Assembly: GCA_964387695.1 (NCBI GenBank)
Contig: CAYLXI010000064.1
Location: 1-9,736 of the forward strand
Direction of reading: 5' to 3'
Length of the DNA stretch: 9,736 nt
From: Thiosulfativibrio sp964387695
Lineage (GTDB): Bacteria > Pseudomonadota > Gammaproteobacteria > Thiomicrospirales > Thiomicrospiraceae
In this document: piece by piece, positions 1 to 6,882 of the stretch
Numbering within the stretch: the first letter of the stretch is position 1
Layout of the letters: every line of letters begins with the position of its first letter
The notes under the pieces: model-generated
Database searches by the model: none
The model's input: the letters and a program-made list of their open reading frames with translations, nothing else
Told to the model about the DNA's origin: nothing
Made by a program: the position numbers and the translations under genes

Positions 1-100
1 AATAGGAGATAGGCACTAAACTTTGGAGTGTCAACAATCCTATTAATTGAAGAATGGTCAAAGGGTAAGAGGCAATTAAATAATCATAACTCTGTGCCAT
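1..100 (-). CDS. Partial open frame after waaA, possible membrane protein N-terminus
   Basis: An ATG at 100-98 opens a frame that stays open for 33 codons to the window edge and overlaps the end of waaA by 17 nt. The translation starts MAQSYDYLIASYP and continues with a hydrophobic run (TILQLIGLLTLQSLVPI), which would suit an N-terminal membrane segment or uncleaved signal anchor. Overlap with the preceding stop and the same strand would fit one more gene of the waaA operon. Against it, no good Shine-Dalgarno sequence precedes the ATG, the open length is short, and another frame is also open here. I do not recognise the protein family. If it is not coding, these bases are simply the waaA 3' flank. 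Confidence 0.35.
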   Translation of the reverse strand, partial: MAQSYDYLIASYPLTILQLIGLLTLQSLVPISY

Positions 101-1307
101 TTTTATAAGTAGATATTTGGGCTAGATATTTATCAATAATATTTTCTTGGCTCTGAATGAACTTAATTGCATTTTCACCCATTTGTAATCGATTTTTTTC
201 GTCAGAAAGAAGAAAGAGCAAGCTTTTTTTTAGCTCGTCATAACAGGCACATTGTATACACGCATTTGCTTGTTTAAGTTGTGCAGTTTCTGCTTCAAAA
301 TCAGACATGTCATAACCCGTAATAATGGCTCTTTTCAGTGCAGCGGGTTCAAGTAGATTATGCCCGCCAGCCCGAACAAAAGAACCGCCCATAATAACTG
401 TTTTTGCGTGGCTTAACCAAGGGTTTAAAAAACCAATTCTATCGTCAATAAAAATTTTAAAATCTTGGTGTGCTAGGTCTCCTTGAGAGTGAATTCCTAG
501 AGAATGGGTAAGGGATAGGAGTTGTTTTTTTATTTTTTTTATTCGTTTTGGATGGCGTGGTACGATCACAAGCTGCTCTGATCTTTGCATTTTAAGCCAT
601 ATTTTGGATATTTGGTATTCTTCATCTTCATGCGAGGATGCCAGTAAAATATATTCTTTATTGCTGGGTGGGTTATAGGTGGGCAAGTCTGTTAAGCCAG
701 AATGCTTTATATTTCCTAGTACTTTTATTTTATGGCTGTCAGCTCCAAGTTTTATAAAGTTTTCTTTCTCCTGTTTTGATCGAGCTAAAATATGTGAAGT
801 ATGTTGCAATGCTGATTGATAGGTTTTTTTTAACCATTTAGGGCTGTTTAATGTTTTTTTGGATAGCCTTGCATTAATAAGTGTAATAGGTATTTTTTGT
901 TGATTAGCAAGTTGATAAAGGTTTGGCCAAATTTCTGTTTCAACCACCCAAAGCACTTTTGGTTTAACCGATTTTAAGAAATATTTAACGGCTATTTTCC
1001 AGTCAAAAGGTAGGTAGCAATGAGTCACTTTATCAGCAAAAATTTGTTGAACTAAGTTGGCACTGCTAGAAGTGTTGGTGGTGATAAGTAGGGTTTCTGA
1101 CGACAAGAGTTTTTTTACCAGCACTTCAATAGATTTAACTTCTCCAACCGAGGCACAGTGAATCCAGATGGGTTGCTTAGAAAATTTAGGGCTGCTAAGT
1201 CCAAATCGTTGCTTTAAAAACCTTAGACCACCTTGTTTTTTTAAAGATTCAACCACTAAAAACAATACAATAAAAGGGCTTAATAGTTTGAGGAGTATTT
1301 GATACAC
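84..1307 (-). CDS. waaA: 3-deoxy-D-manno-octulosonic acid (Kdo) transferase
   Basis: WaaA (KdtA) is a GT30 family glycosyltransferase of the inner membrane. It moves Kdo, or here probably Kdo8N, from its CMP derivative onto lipid IVA to start the lipopolysaccharide inner core. The 407-residue length is close to the family norm. Residues 1-20 form a hydrophobic N-terminal anchor followed by a basic stretch (LKKQGGLRFLKQRFG). The HCASVGE motif at 50-56 supplies the expected catalytic glutamate (E56). VETEIWPN (122-129), INARLS (144-149), GNIK (198-201), the VPRHPKR segment (249-255) and the glycine-rich GGSFVRAGGHNLLEP (307-321) are the usual nucleotide-sugar binding motifs of the C-terminal Rossmann lobe. 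The start is GTG, one base after the kdsB stop, so translation is probably coupled; only a weak GGG precedes it. A start further in would cut the membrane anchor. Position directly after kdsB ties it to use of the modified sugar. Confidence 0.95.
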   Translation of the reverse strand: MYQILLKLLSPFIVLFLVVESLKKQGGLRFLKQRFGLSSPKFSKQPIWIHCASVGEVKSIEVLVKKLLSSETLLITTNTSSSANLVQQIFADKVTHCYLPFDWKIAVKYFLKSVKPKVLWVVETEIWPNLYQLANQQKIPITLINARLSKKTLNSPKWLKKTYQSALQHTSHILARSKQEKENFIKLGADSHKIKVLGNIKHSGLTDLPTYNPPSNKEYILLASSHEDEEYQISKIWLKMQRSEQLVIVPRHPKRIKKIKKQLLSLTHSLGIHSQGDLAHQDFKIFIDDRIGFLNPWLSHAKTVIMGGSFVRAGGHNLLEPAALKRAIITGYDMSDFEAETAQLKQANACIQCACYDELKKSLLFLLSDEKNRLQMGENAIKFIQSQENIIDKYLAQISTYKNGTEL

Positions 1308-1308
1308 A

Positions 1309-2055
1309 CTAATGCCCTGCTTGAATAAGGGCTTCCATTATTTCAATGTCACCAGGTAAATCTACTTCGGGAGAGTCCCATTTACTTTCAATAACTTTTA
1401 TTGCCATACCGTTTTCTAAAGCTCTAAGCTGCTCAAGTTTTTCAATATCTTCAAGACGACTCATAGGAAATGCGTTAAATTTATCAACAAAGCGTTTGGT
1501 ATAGGCGTAAATTCCAAGGTGTTTAAAGGAATCATGCTCCCAATAATCTCTACCATGAGGAATGGTTGCCCTAGAAAAATATAGTGCCATACCGTTAATA
1601 TCCGTTACTAACTTAACATCTTTAGGGCTGGTTATTTCTGCTTGATTGGCGATTTTAAAAGACAGTGTTGACATTTCAAACTGCCCATTATAATTAGAGG
1701 ATTTAAAAGGTGATATAACTGCCTCAATAGATTCCGCACGAACAAGTGGTTGGTCTCCTTGAATATTAATGATTAAATCATCATTTTCTAGCCCAAGTGA
1801 TTTTGCCGCTTCTGCAATACGATCAGTGCCAGATTCGGCTTCTTTAGGTGTCATTACAACTTTTCCTCCAAAATCTGCTACTACTTTTTGAATACGGATA
1901 TCATCGGTTGCAATATAAACTCCATCTAAGCCTTTTGCTTTTGAAACCCGTTCAAAAACATGTTGGATCATGGGTTTGCCAGCAATCATTTTTAGTGGCT
2001 TACCAGGCAGCCTTGAGGAGTCATAACGAGCGGGAATAAAAGCGATGGTTTTCAT
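1309..2055 (-). CDS. kdsB: CMP-sugar synthetase, probably 8-amino-Kdo cytidylyltransferase
   Basis: A KdsB family cytidylyltransferase of 248 residues, cytoplasmic. It activates Kdo-type sugar with CTP to give the CMP-sugar used by WaaA. N-terminal IPARYDSSRLPGKPL (7-21) is the CTP-binding loop. ATDD (49-52), SGTDR (75-79), QGDQP (99-103, with metal-binding D101), ALYFSRATIP (157-166), HLGIYAY (179-185) and LEQLRALE (208-215) follow in family order. Canonical KdsB carries QGDEP and a histidine just before SGT(D/E)R; here these are QGDQP (Q102) and AESGTDR. The C-terminal VDLPGDIE replaces the usual VDTPEDLE. With kdnB and kdnA directly upstream, the Kdo8N-specific form known from Shewanella (EC 2.7.7.90) is the likeliest reading; that specificity is inferred. 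The gene begins 2 nt after the kdnB stop with only a weak GAG-type ribosome site, suggesting translational coupling. Confidence 0.93.
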   Translation of the reverse strand: MKTIAFIPARYDSSRLPGKPLKMIAGKPMIQHVFERVSKAKGLDGVYIATDDIRIQKVVADFGGKVVMTPKEAESGTDRIAEAAKSLGLENDDLIINIQGDQPLVRAESIEAVISPFKSSNYNGQFEMSTLSFKIANQAEITSPKDVKLVTDINGMALYFSRATIPHGRDYWEHDSFKHLGIYAYTKRFVDKFNAFPMSRLEDIEKLEQLRALENGMAIKVIESKWDSPEVDLPGDIEIMEALIQAGH

Positions 2056-2057
2056 TG

Positions 2058-3143
2058 TTACATTCGCTCAAATAAGCTGCGTAACAGTTCTGGTGTAACC
2101 TTTTCTTGCCAAGAAGGACCATAAACATTGTCCCATAATGGAGCAAGTCCAGAAGAAACCTGAATCATTTGTTGCATTTGTTCTTCGGTTATATTGGCAC
2201 AAACGCCCGCTGGAAGGTTGATGTTGTGTTTTTTCATCATCTTTCGGAAAACAGCAACTCCTTCAGGATAAAACTCTTCAAGCACATTAAATACAATACA
2301 GTTGCCAATACCATGATGATAGCCTAAAACATAGGATAGTCCATAAGACAGGGCGTGGCATGCTCCCACTTGACTATAGGCAATGGACTGCCCGCCCATA
2401 TAAGAGGCCATCATGAGTTTTTCATCAGCATCAGGGTGGTCTTCTAGAAAAACTTGATTACAAAGATCAAGTGATTTTTCTCCAAAAGCTCTAGCAAATT
2501 CATTTATATAAGTGCCATTAAGAGCTTCTATGTTGTGGATGTAGCAATCCATTCCAGTATAAAACCATTGTTCAGGTTCTACTCCTTTAAGTAAATCAGG
2601 ATCCATAATGATCTGGTCAAAAACCGTGTAGTCAGAATTCATGCCGAGTTTTTTGTCAGGGCCGGTTAAAACCGTGGTGCGAGAAGCTTCCGCTCCTGTG
2701 CCTGAAATGGTGGGAATACCAATATGATGAATGGCAGGGTTTTTAATTAAATCCCACCCTTGGTAGGAGGCAGATCCACCGTCGTTTGTCAGTAATAAAG
2801 AAACCGCTTTGCCAATATCTAGCGAAGAGCCACCACCAATACCCACTATGCTAACAGGGTTGTTGTTATAAGCACGGTCTTTAGAAAATTCTTGCACTTG
2901 TGCTGTTAACGCATCGACATAAGTGGTTTTGGGTTCATCGCTAATATCTAGCCAGATTACTAAATCTTGAGGTTGGTTAGAAAGTTGTTGTGCAAGAGGT
3001 TTATTTTTATGGATTTCATCAACTAAAAAAACCACAAAATCATCAGTTTTTTTTCTTTCTGCCATTAAAATATCATCAAGTTGTTCAAAGCTCCCTCTGC
3101 CAAAAATCATTTTAGGGACGGTTTTAAAATTGCGGTGTTTCAT
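2058..3143 (-). CDS. kdnB: Kdo 8-oxidase, iron-dependent alcohol dehydrogenase family
   Basis: A 361-residue member of the iron-containing alcohol dehydrogenase family. In Shewanella, KdnB oxidises the C8 hydroxyl of Kdo to an aldehyde, the substrate for KdnA. The N-terminal dinucleotide fold carries GIGGGSSLDIGKA (101-113), and GIPTISGTGAEAS (142-154) is the second conserved family motif. Metal ligands are visible as D199 and H203 (DCYIH) and H263 and H277 (ACHALSYG and GYHHGIGN), at the same spacing as in FucO-type enzymes. Function is assigned mainly from its place between an aminotransferase and kdsB, because the wider family has many substrates. The ATG is preceded by AAGAGA seven nt upstream, and the gap to kdnA is 22 nt. 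It is slightly shorter than the roughly 380 residues usual for iron alcohol dehydrogenases, but all ligands are present. Confidence 0.9.
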   Translation of the reverse strand: MKHRNFKTVPKMIFGRGSFEQLDDILMAERKKTDDFVVFLVDEIHKNKPLAQQLSNQPQDLVIWLDISDEPKTTYVDALTAQVQEFSKDRAYNNNPVSIVGIGGGSSLDIGKAVSLLLTNDGGSASYQGWDLIKNPAIHHIGIPTISGTGAEASRTTVLTGPDKKLGMNSDYTVFDQIIMDPDLLKGVEPEQWFYTGMDCYIHNIEALNGTYINEFARAFGEKSLDLCNQVFLEDHPDADEKLMMASYMGGQSIAYSQVGACHALSYGLSYVLGYHHGIGNCIVFNVLEEFYPEGVAVFRKMMKKHNINLPAGVCANITEEQMQQMIQVSSGLAPLWDNVYGPSWQEKVTPELLRSLFERM

Positions 3144-3165
3144 GTAGTTCTCTTAAAGGGTAAGA

Positions 3166-4350
3166 TTATTTAAATATTTTTGCAAAAGCATCAATGCGTG
3201 ATTGAAGGTCTTTTTCTGTCCAAGATAACTGGATAAGCATAGAAAAAGTACGGCTCATAATGTCATCTGACTTTGGCGTTTTAACTTGAGTATAGTCTGG
3301 GCGGTTCATAATTAGTTCAATGGGCAACTTAGCAGGACCTGTCATGTTTTGAATGTGTTGCCAATTTTTAAAATAATGCCAATTATTTTCATACCAATAA
3401 AATACCGCAGGAACTCCCTCATCATCTAAAGACTTAACCACTTCTTTAGCTCGTGCTTCACTGGGCATTATAACGCTTAAAAAACCAGCATTGTCTCCTG
3501 ATTTATCGGGTAAGATTCTAAAAGATACCTCGTTATATTGAGATAAAGCCTCTTTAAGCACTTTTTTATTGTTGCGCTGTATGGTTAAAATTTTATCTAA
3601 CTTTTTCCATTGAGCCACCCCAACGGCAGCATTCATTTCTGATATTCTGTAATTAGAACCCATAATAGGGTGTGTTTCAGCCCCTCTGTCCATGCCTATA
3701 TGATCATGCCCGTGGTCTGAATACATGTGAGCATAGTCATAAATAGTTTTGTCATTAGTTAAGACTGCCCCGCCTTCGCCACAAGAAACGGTTTTTACCG
3801 AATCAAAAGATAAAGTACCTACCTGCCCAATGGTGCCAAGAAATTGCCCTTTATAACTTGCCCCTGTTGCTTGGCAGGCATCTTCGAGTAAAACTATATT
3901 ATGCTTATCGCAAAGTTCTTTTACTTTATCCATATACCCCATTGATCCGCACATGTGAACAAAATTAACTGCTTTGGTGCGTGGTGTAATGACCGCTTCA
4001 ATACCTTCTGGTGATAAGGTTAGGGTTTCGTCAATTTCGGCAAAAACAGGTACGGCTCCTGCAAGAACAATTGCTTCAACAGAGGCGACAAAAGTGAAAG
4101 GAGGAACGATAACTTCATCGCCTGCACCAATACCTGCGGCGGCTAAGGCAGTAGAAAGAGCCGTAGTTCCGCTGGAAACAAGATGGGCGTGATTAACATT
4201 TAAAGATTTACAAATTAGTCCTTCTAATTCTTTTGCTTTCCAAACATCATTACGCATTCCATCAAAGTTGTAACGAAAAGTGAAGCCTTTTTCCATGACT
4301 TCGTTTACCTGTTGTTTTTCCTGCTCGTCAAAAATTTCAAAGCCTGGCAT
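3166..4350 (-). CDS. kdnA: 8-amino-3,8-dideoxy-manno-octulosonate (Kdo8N) transaminase
   Basis: A 394-residue PLP-dependent aminotransferase of the DegT/DnrJ/EryC1/StrS family. KdnA converts the 8-oxo product of KdnB to 8-amino-Kdo, with glutamate as amino donor in the characterised Shewanella enzyme. SSGTTAL (59-65) binds the PLP phosphate, LLEDACQATGA (154-164) carries the aspartate facing the pyridine nitrogen (D157), and SFDSVKTVSCGEGG (181-194) carries the Schiff-base lysine K186. GSNYRISEMNAAVG (231-244) is the usual family motif near the active site. The start ATG has AGGA seven nt upstream, and the gene begins 15 nt after gmk ends, so the two are probably co-transcribed. Many sugar aminotransferases look alike; the neighbouring kdnB and kdsB make this assignment specific rather than generic. 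Confidence 0.92.
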   Translation of the reverse strand: MPGFEIFDEQEKQQVNEVMEKGFTFRYNFDGMRNDVWKAKELEGLICKSLNVNHAHLVSSGTTALSTALAAAGIGAGDEVIVPPFTFVASVEAIVLAGAVPVFAEIDETLTLSPEGIEAVITPRTKAVNFVHMCGSMGYMDKVKELCDKHNIVLLEDACQATGASYKGQFLGTIGQVGTLSFDSVKTVSCGEGGAVLTNDKTIYDYAHMYSDHGHDHIGMDRGAETHPIMGSNYRISEMNAAVGVAQWKKLDKILTIQRNNKKVLKEALSQYNEVSFRILPDKSGDNAGFLSVIMPSEARAKEVVKSLDDEGVPAVFYWYENNWHYFKNWQHIQNMTGPAKLPIELIMNRPDYTQVKTPKSDDIMSRTFSMLIQLSWTEKDLQSRIDAFAKIFK

Positions 4351-4365
4351 AGAGTGTTCCTGTTA

Positions 4366-4980
4366 TTAAGAGCTGATTAGGGATTTAATAAGATTGGCAT
4401 GTTTACCAATTTGTAATGGTTTTTTTAGTCTACCTGATAAAAAAATGCTGTGCAGTTCATCGAGTGCAATATTAAAATTATTGTTAATAATAATATAATC
4501 AAATTCATTATAGTGAATCATTTCATCTCGGGCTGAACGCATACGGCGTTGAATAACCTCGGAGCTATCGGTATCACGGTGGGTTAAGCGTTTTTCTAGT
4601 TCGGCAAGAGAAGGTGGTAAAATAAAAATACTCACGGCTTCTGGAATAAGTTTGCGGACTTGTTGAGCTCCTTGCCAATCAATCTCTAGAATCACATCGC
4701 TTCCTGTTGCCAGTTGAGCTTCGACAGAGTCTTTTGAAGTGCCGTAAAAATTATCAAAAACCTGAGCATGCTCTAAAAATCCATTTTGATTTATTTTTTC
4801 TTTAAAACTTTCAGGTGAAATAAAATGGTAGTTAACGCCCTCTTCTTCGCCTGGACGAGAGTCTCTGGTTGTGCAGGAAACAGAAGATTTAATAGAAGGA
4901 TCTTTTTCTATAAGTTTATTGGTTAATGAAGTTTTTCCTGCGCCAGAAGGGGCAGAAATAATGTACAAAGAGCTTAACAT
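4366..4980 (-). CDS. gmk: Guanylate kinase
   Basis: Guanylate kinase phosphorylates GMP to GDP with ATP in the cytoplasm. From the ATG at 4980 it is 204 residues, normal for the family. The P-loop APSGAGKTS lies at 10-18. SCTTRDSRPGEEEGVNYHF (about 34-52) is the GMP-binding region, EIDWQGAQQV is the conserved strand and loop behind it, and RMRSARDEM is the lid region. An in-frame GTG five codons upstream (4995) would overlap the Shine-Dalgarno GAGGA at 4993-4989, which sits 8 nt before the ATG, so I prefer the shorter form. In enterobacteria gmk is followed by rpoZ and spoT; here it leads the 8-amino-Kdo operon, an unusual partner with no obvious metabolic link. Confidence 0.96.
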   Translation of the reverse strand: MLSSLYIISAPSGAGKTSLTNKLIEKDPSIKSSVSCTTRDSRPGEEEGVNYHFISPESFKEKINQNGFLEHAQVFDNFYGTSKDSVEAQLATGSDVILEIDWQGAQQVRKLIPEAVSIFILPPSLAELEKRLTHRDTDSSEVIQRRMRSARDEMIHYNEFDYIIINNNFNIALDELHSIFLSGRLKKPLQIGKHANLIKSLISS

Positions 4981-4988
4981 GATGATTT

Positions 4989-4993
4989 TCCTC
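4989..4993 (-). promoter_or_regulatory. gmk ribosome binding site that decides the start
   Basis: GAGGA on the minus strand lies 8 nt upstream of the ATG at 4980-4978. The only longer start, a GTG at 4995-4993, would overlap this site, so the ATG is favoured. Confidence 0.75.
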
Positions 4994-4999
4994 ACTGTT

Positions 5000-5005
5000 A
5001 TTATA
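5000..5005 (-). promoter_or_regulatory. Candidate -10 element for the gmk-kdn-waaA operon
   Basis: A perfect TATAAT on the minus strand, 20 nt before the gmk ATG. Transcription would begin near 4993, giving a leader of about 13 nt that just includes the ribosome site. No good -35 hexamer is visible 16-18 bp upstream, so activity may depend on an activator or the AT-rich upstream DNA. Other promoters further upstream are possible. Confidence 0.4.
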
Positions 5006-5010
5006 AACTG

Positions 5011-5053
5011 TTAAATTGAGAGCCTTGTGTTTTTAGAAAAATACTCAATTTAA
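5011..5053. repeat. 10-bp perfect inverted repeat between gmk and aroK
   Basis: TTAAATTGAG (5011-5020) and CTCAATTTAA (5044-5053) are exact reverse complements with a 23-bp spacer, in the 142-bp region between two divergent operons. The spacer contains a small TTTTT-AG-AAAAA dyad at 5030-5041. The place suits a regulator binding site acting on both directions, but AT-rich DNA makes such repeats less surprising. No U-tract follows either arm, so a terminator is unlikely. Confidence 0.5.
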
Positions 5054-5109
5054 ACTTCAACTTTAATTATTCTATCATGAGTTAGATGTAAAAATTTTAC
5101 CAGTTCCGA

Positions 5110-5115
5110 TACAAT
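5110..5115 (+). promoter_or_regulatory. Candidate -10 element for aroK
   Basis: TACAAT lies 7 nt upstream of the aroK ATG, which would put the transcript start at or within a base or two of the start codon. A poor -35 (TGTAAA at 5087-5092) sits 17 bp upstream. No Shine-Dalgarno sequence precedes the ATG, in keeping with a leaderless or near-leaderless message. An alternative -10 (TATCAT, 5074-5079) would give a short leader instead. Confidence 0.3.
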
Positions 5116-5122
5116 ATGCACC

Positions 5123-5647
5123 ATGTTGAAAGAAAGTATATTTTTAATAGGCCCTATGGGGGCAGGCAAGTCAACCGTTGGACGAATATTAGCTGAAAAA
5201 CTAGGCTATAATTTTATGGACAGTGACCATGAAATTGAATCTAAAACTGGTGCAACCATTCCAATGATTTTCGACATAGAGGGCGAAGAAGGTTTTCGCC
5301 TGCGTGAATCTCAAGTGATTGATGCCTTAACGCAAAACAAAGAGACAGTGCTGGCAACGGGCGGTGGTGTGGTGATTAATCCTGACAATCGTAAAAATCT
5401 TAGAGCAAGAGGATTTGTGGTTTATTTGAAGTCGTCGGTTAATACTTTAGTACAACGCACAAAAAATGATCGCAATCGACCATTATTGCAAACAAGCAAT
5501 CCTGTCGCGACACTAAAAAATATTTTGCTAGAAAGAGCCCCTTATTATGAAGAATTGGCAGACTTAATTGTAGAAACAGAGCAAACATCGGTTCATCGAG
5601 TGGTTAGGCAAATTATAAGTGCGCTAGAAAAAGAAAAAATTATTTAA
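5123..5647 (+). CDS. aroK: Shikimate kinase
   Basis: Shikimate kinase phosphorylates shikimate at the 3-hydroxyl in the pathway to chorismate and aromatic amino acids; it is cytoplasmic. The 174 residues match the family. The P-loop GPMGAGKS is at 10-17 and the DSD shikimate and magnesium motif at 33-35. EGEEGFRLRE (53-62) carries the substrate-binding arginines R59 and R61. ATGGGVV (78-84) is the second glycine-rich substrate loop, and DRNRPLL (116-122) carries the lid arginine. The ATG at 5123 gives the expected N-terminus but has no recognisable ribosome site. aroB follows after 104 bp in the classic aroK-aroB order, with a hairpin repeat between them. Transcription diverges from gmk. Confidence 0.97.
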   Translation: MLKESIFLIGPMGAGKSTVGRILAEKLGYNFMDSDHEIESKTGATIPMIFDIEGEEGFRLRESQVIDALTQNKETVLATGGGVVINPDNRKNLRARGFVVYLKSSVNTLVQRTKNDRNRPLLQTSNPVATLKNILLERAPYYEELADLIVETEQTSVHRVVRQIISALEKEKII

Positions 5648-5650
5648 TAT

Positions 5651-5728
5651 CTTCCCAAGTTCCTACTTAGAAAACTGGCACATAGCACCAGCTCTTGCCC
5701 TCTATATCCAGTTTCTAAGTAGAGATAG
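5651..5728. repeat. Hairpin-forming intergenic repeat between aroK and aroB (copy 1)
   Basis: The left arm CTACTTAGAAAACTGG (5663-5678) pairs with CCAGTTTCTAAGTAG (5708-5722), leaving a single bulged A and a 29-nt loop. The 23 bases at 5651-5673 recur with two mismatches at 9688-9710, and AGAGATAG at 5721-5728 recurs at 9710-9717 directly after that copy. The right-edge copy thus looks like this element without its middle of about 47 bp. The hairpin could reduce read-through or stabilise the aroB part of the message. There is no U-tract after it, so I do not call it a terminator. It may belong to a small palindromic repeat family of this genome. Confidence 0.7.
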
Positions 5729-5751
5729 GGATTTTGGCTAAGAGGTGAAAA

Positions 5752-6882
5752 TTGAAAACATTAACTGTTGAATTAAAAGATGCAGAAAATGACAGAAGCT
5801 ACCCTATTTTTATTGGTCAGGGTCTTATGGAGCAAAGTAATCTGGTGAGACCTTATGTAAAAGGTACGCAGGTATTAATTGTTTCAAACACCACCGTTGC
5901 TCCTTTATACATGAAAAAAGCCCGTGCTATGTTTGCAGGTTATGATGTTCAAGAAGTCATTTTACCAGATGGTGAGCAGTATAAAAATCTAGAAATATTA
6001 ACCGATATTTTTGATGAAGCAATTAAACACCGATTTGATAGAAGCTGTACTTTTGTTGCTTTAGGTGGCGGGGTAATTGGCGATATGACTGGCTTTGCCG
6101 CCGCCTCTTATCAAAGAGGGGTAAGCTTTATTCAAATACCCACCACACTTTTATCACAGGTTGACTCTTCTGTTGGGGGTAAAACGGGGGTTAATCATCC
6201 TTTGGGTAAAAACATGATAGGAGCTTTTCATCAGCCACAATGTGTGGTGATAGATATAGACTCTTTAAATACTCTTGAAGATAGGCAATTATCGTCTGGA
6301 TTGGCAGAAGTGATTAAATATGGGCTTATTGAAAAACCCGATTTTTTTACTTGGCTAGAAACTAATTTACCAGGCCTGGTAAAAAGAACACCTGAATTGT
6401 TGATTGAAGCGATTGAACGCTCCTGTCAATGTAAAGCGGATATCGTGAAGCAAGATGAAAGGGAGCAGGGCAAACGAGCACTTCTTAACCTAGGACACAC
6501 CTTCGGACACGCCATTGAAGCGGGCATGGGATATGGTAACTGGCTGCATGGAGAAGGTGTCAGTGCAGGAAGCATGCAAGCAGTTTATTTGTCATATCTT
6601 CTTGGTCAGCTAACCTCGCCAGAGGTCTTGCGGATACAAACGGTGTTTGAACAAGCAAATTTACCTGTTACACCACCTTCTAAAGAAGAAATGTCCAACC
6701 AGAAATATCTAAACCTTATGGCAGGCGATAAAAAAGTGCGAGCAGGAAAGATTCGCCTAGTCTTATTAAAGAAAATAGGCAAAGCCTATGTAACGGGGGA
6801 TTATTCAGCAGAGCTATTGTTAACAACTTTGACAAATAGAGCTCTTTGTATCGATGAATCAATCGCTCATGAAACAGGATAA
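5752..6882 (+). CDS. aroB: 3-dehydroquinate synthase
   Basis: AroB converts DAHP to 3-dehydroquinate, the second step of the shikimate pathway, using NAD and a divalent metal. The 376 residues are slightly longer than the usual 360. DGEQYKN (73-79) and LGGGVIGDMTGFAAA (104-118) form the NAD site, and PTTLLSQVDSSVGGKTGVN (130-148) is the family signature with substrate-binding residues. Metal ligands are E185 (LAEVIKYG), H249 (NLGHTFGHAIE) and H266 (LHGEGV). The start is TTG at 5752 with AGAGG at 5741-5745 six nt upstream; no ATG or GTG in frame nearby fits better. The last ~20 residues (NRALCIDESIAHETG) extend past the conserved core. The stop overlaps the next gene's first possible ATG by one base. 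Confidence 0.97.
   Translation: MKTLTVELKDAENDRSYPIFIGQGLMEQSNLVRPYVKGTQVLIVSNTTVAPLYMKKARAMFAGYDVQEVILPDGEQYKNLEILTDIFDEAIKHRFDRSCTFVALGGGVIGDMTGFAAASYQRGVSFIQIPTTLLSQVDSSVGGKTGVNHPLGKNMIGAFHQPQCVVIDIDSLNTLEDRQLSSGLAEVIKYGLIEKPDFFTWLETNLPGLVKRTPELLIEAIERSCQCKADIVKQDEREQGKRALLNLGHTFGHAIEAGMGYGNWLHGEGVSAGSMQAVYLSYLLGQLTSPEVLRIQTVFEQANLPVTPPSKEEMSNQKYLNLMAGDKKVRAGKIRLVLLKKIGKAYVTGDYSAELLLTTLTNRALCIDESIAHETG

Noticed and set aside
1848..2039. Plus-strand frame of 63 codons opposite kdsB
   Set aside because: Lies entirely antisense to the conserved N-terminal half of kdsB; composition and lack of a ribosome site mark it as a shadow.
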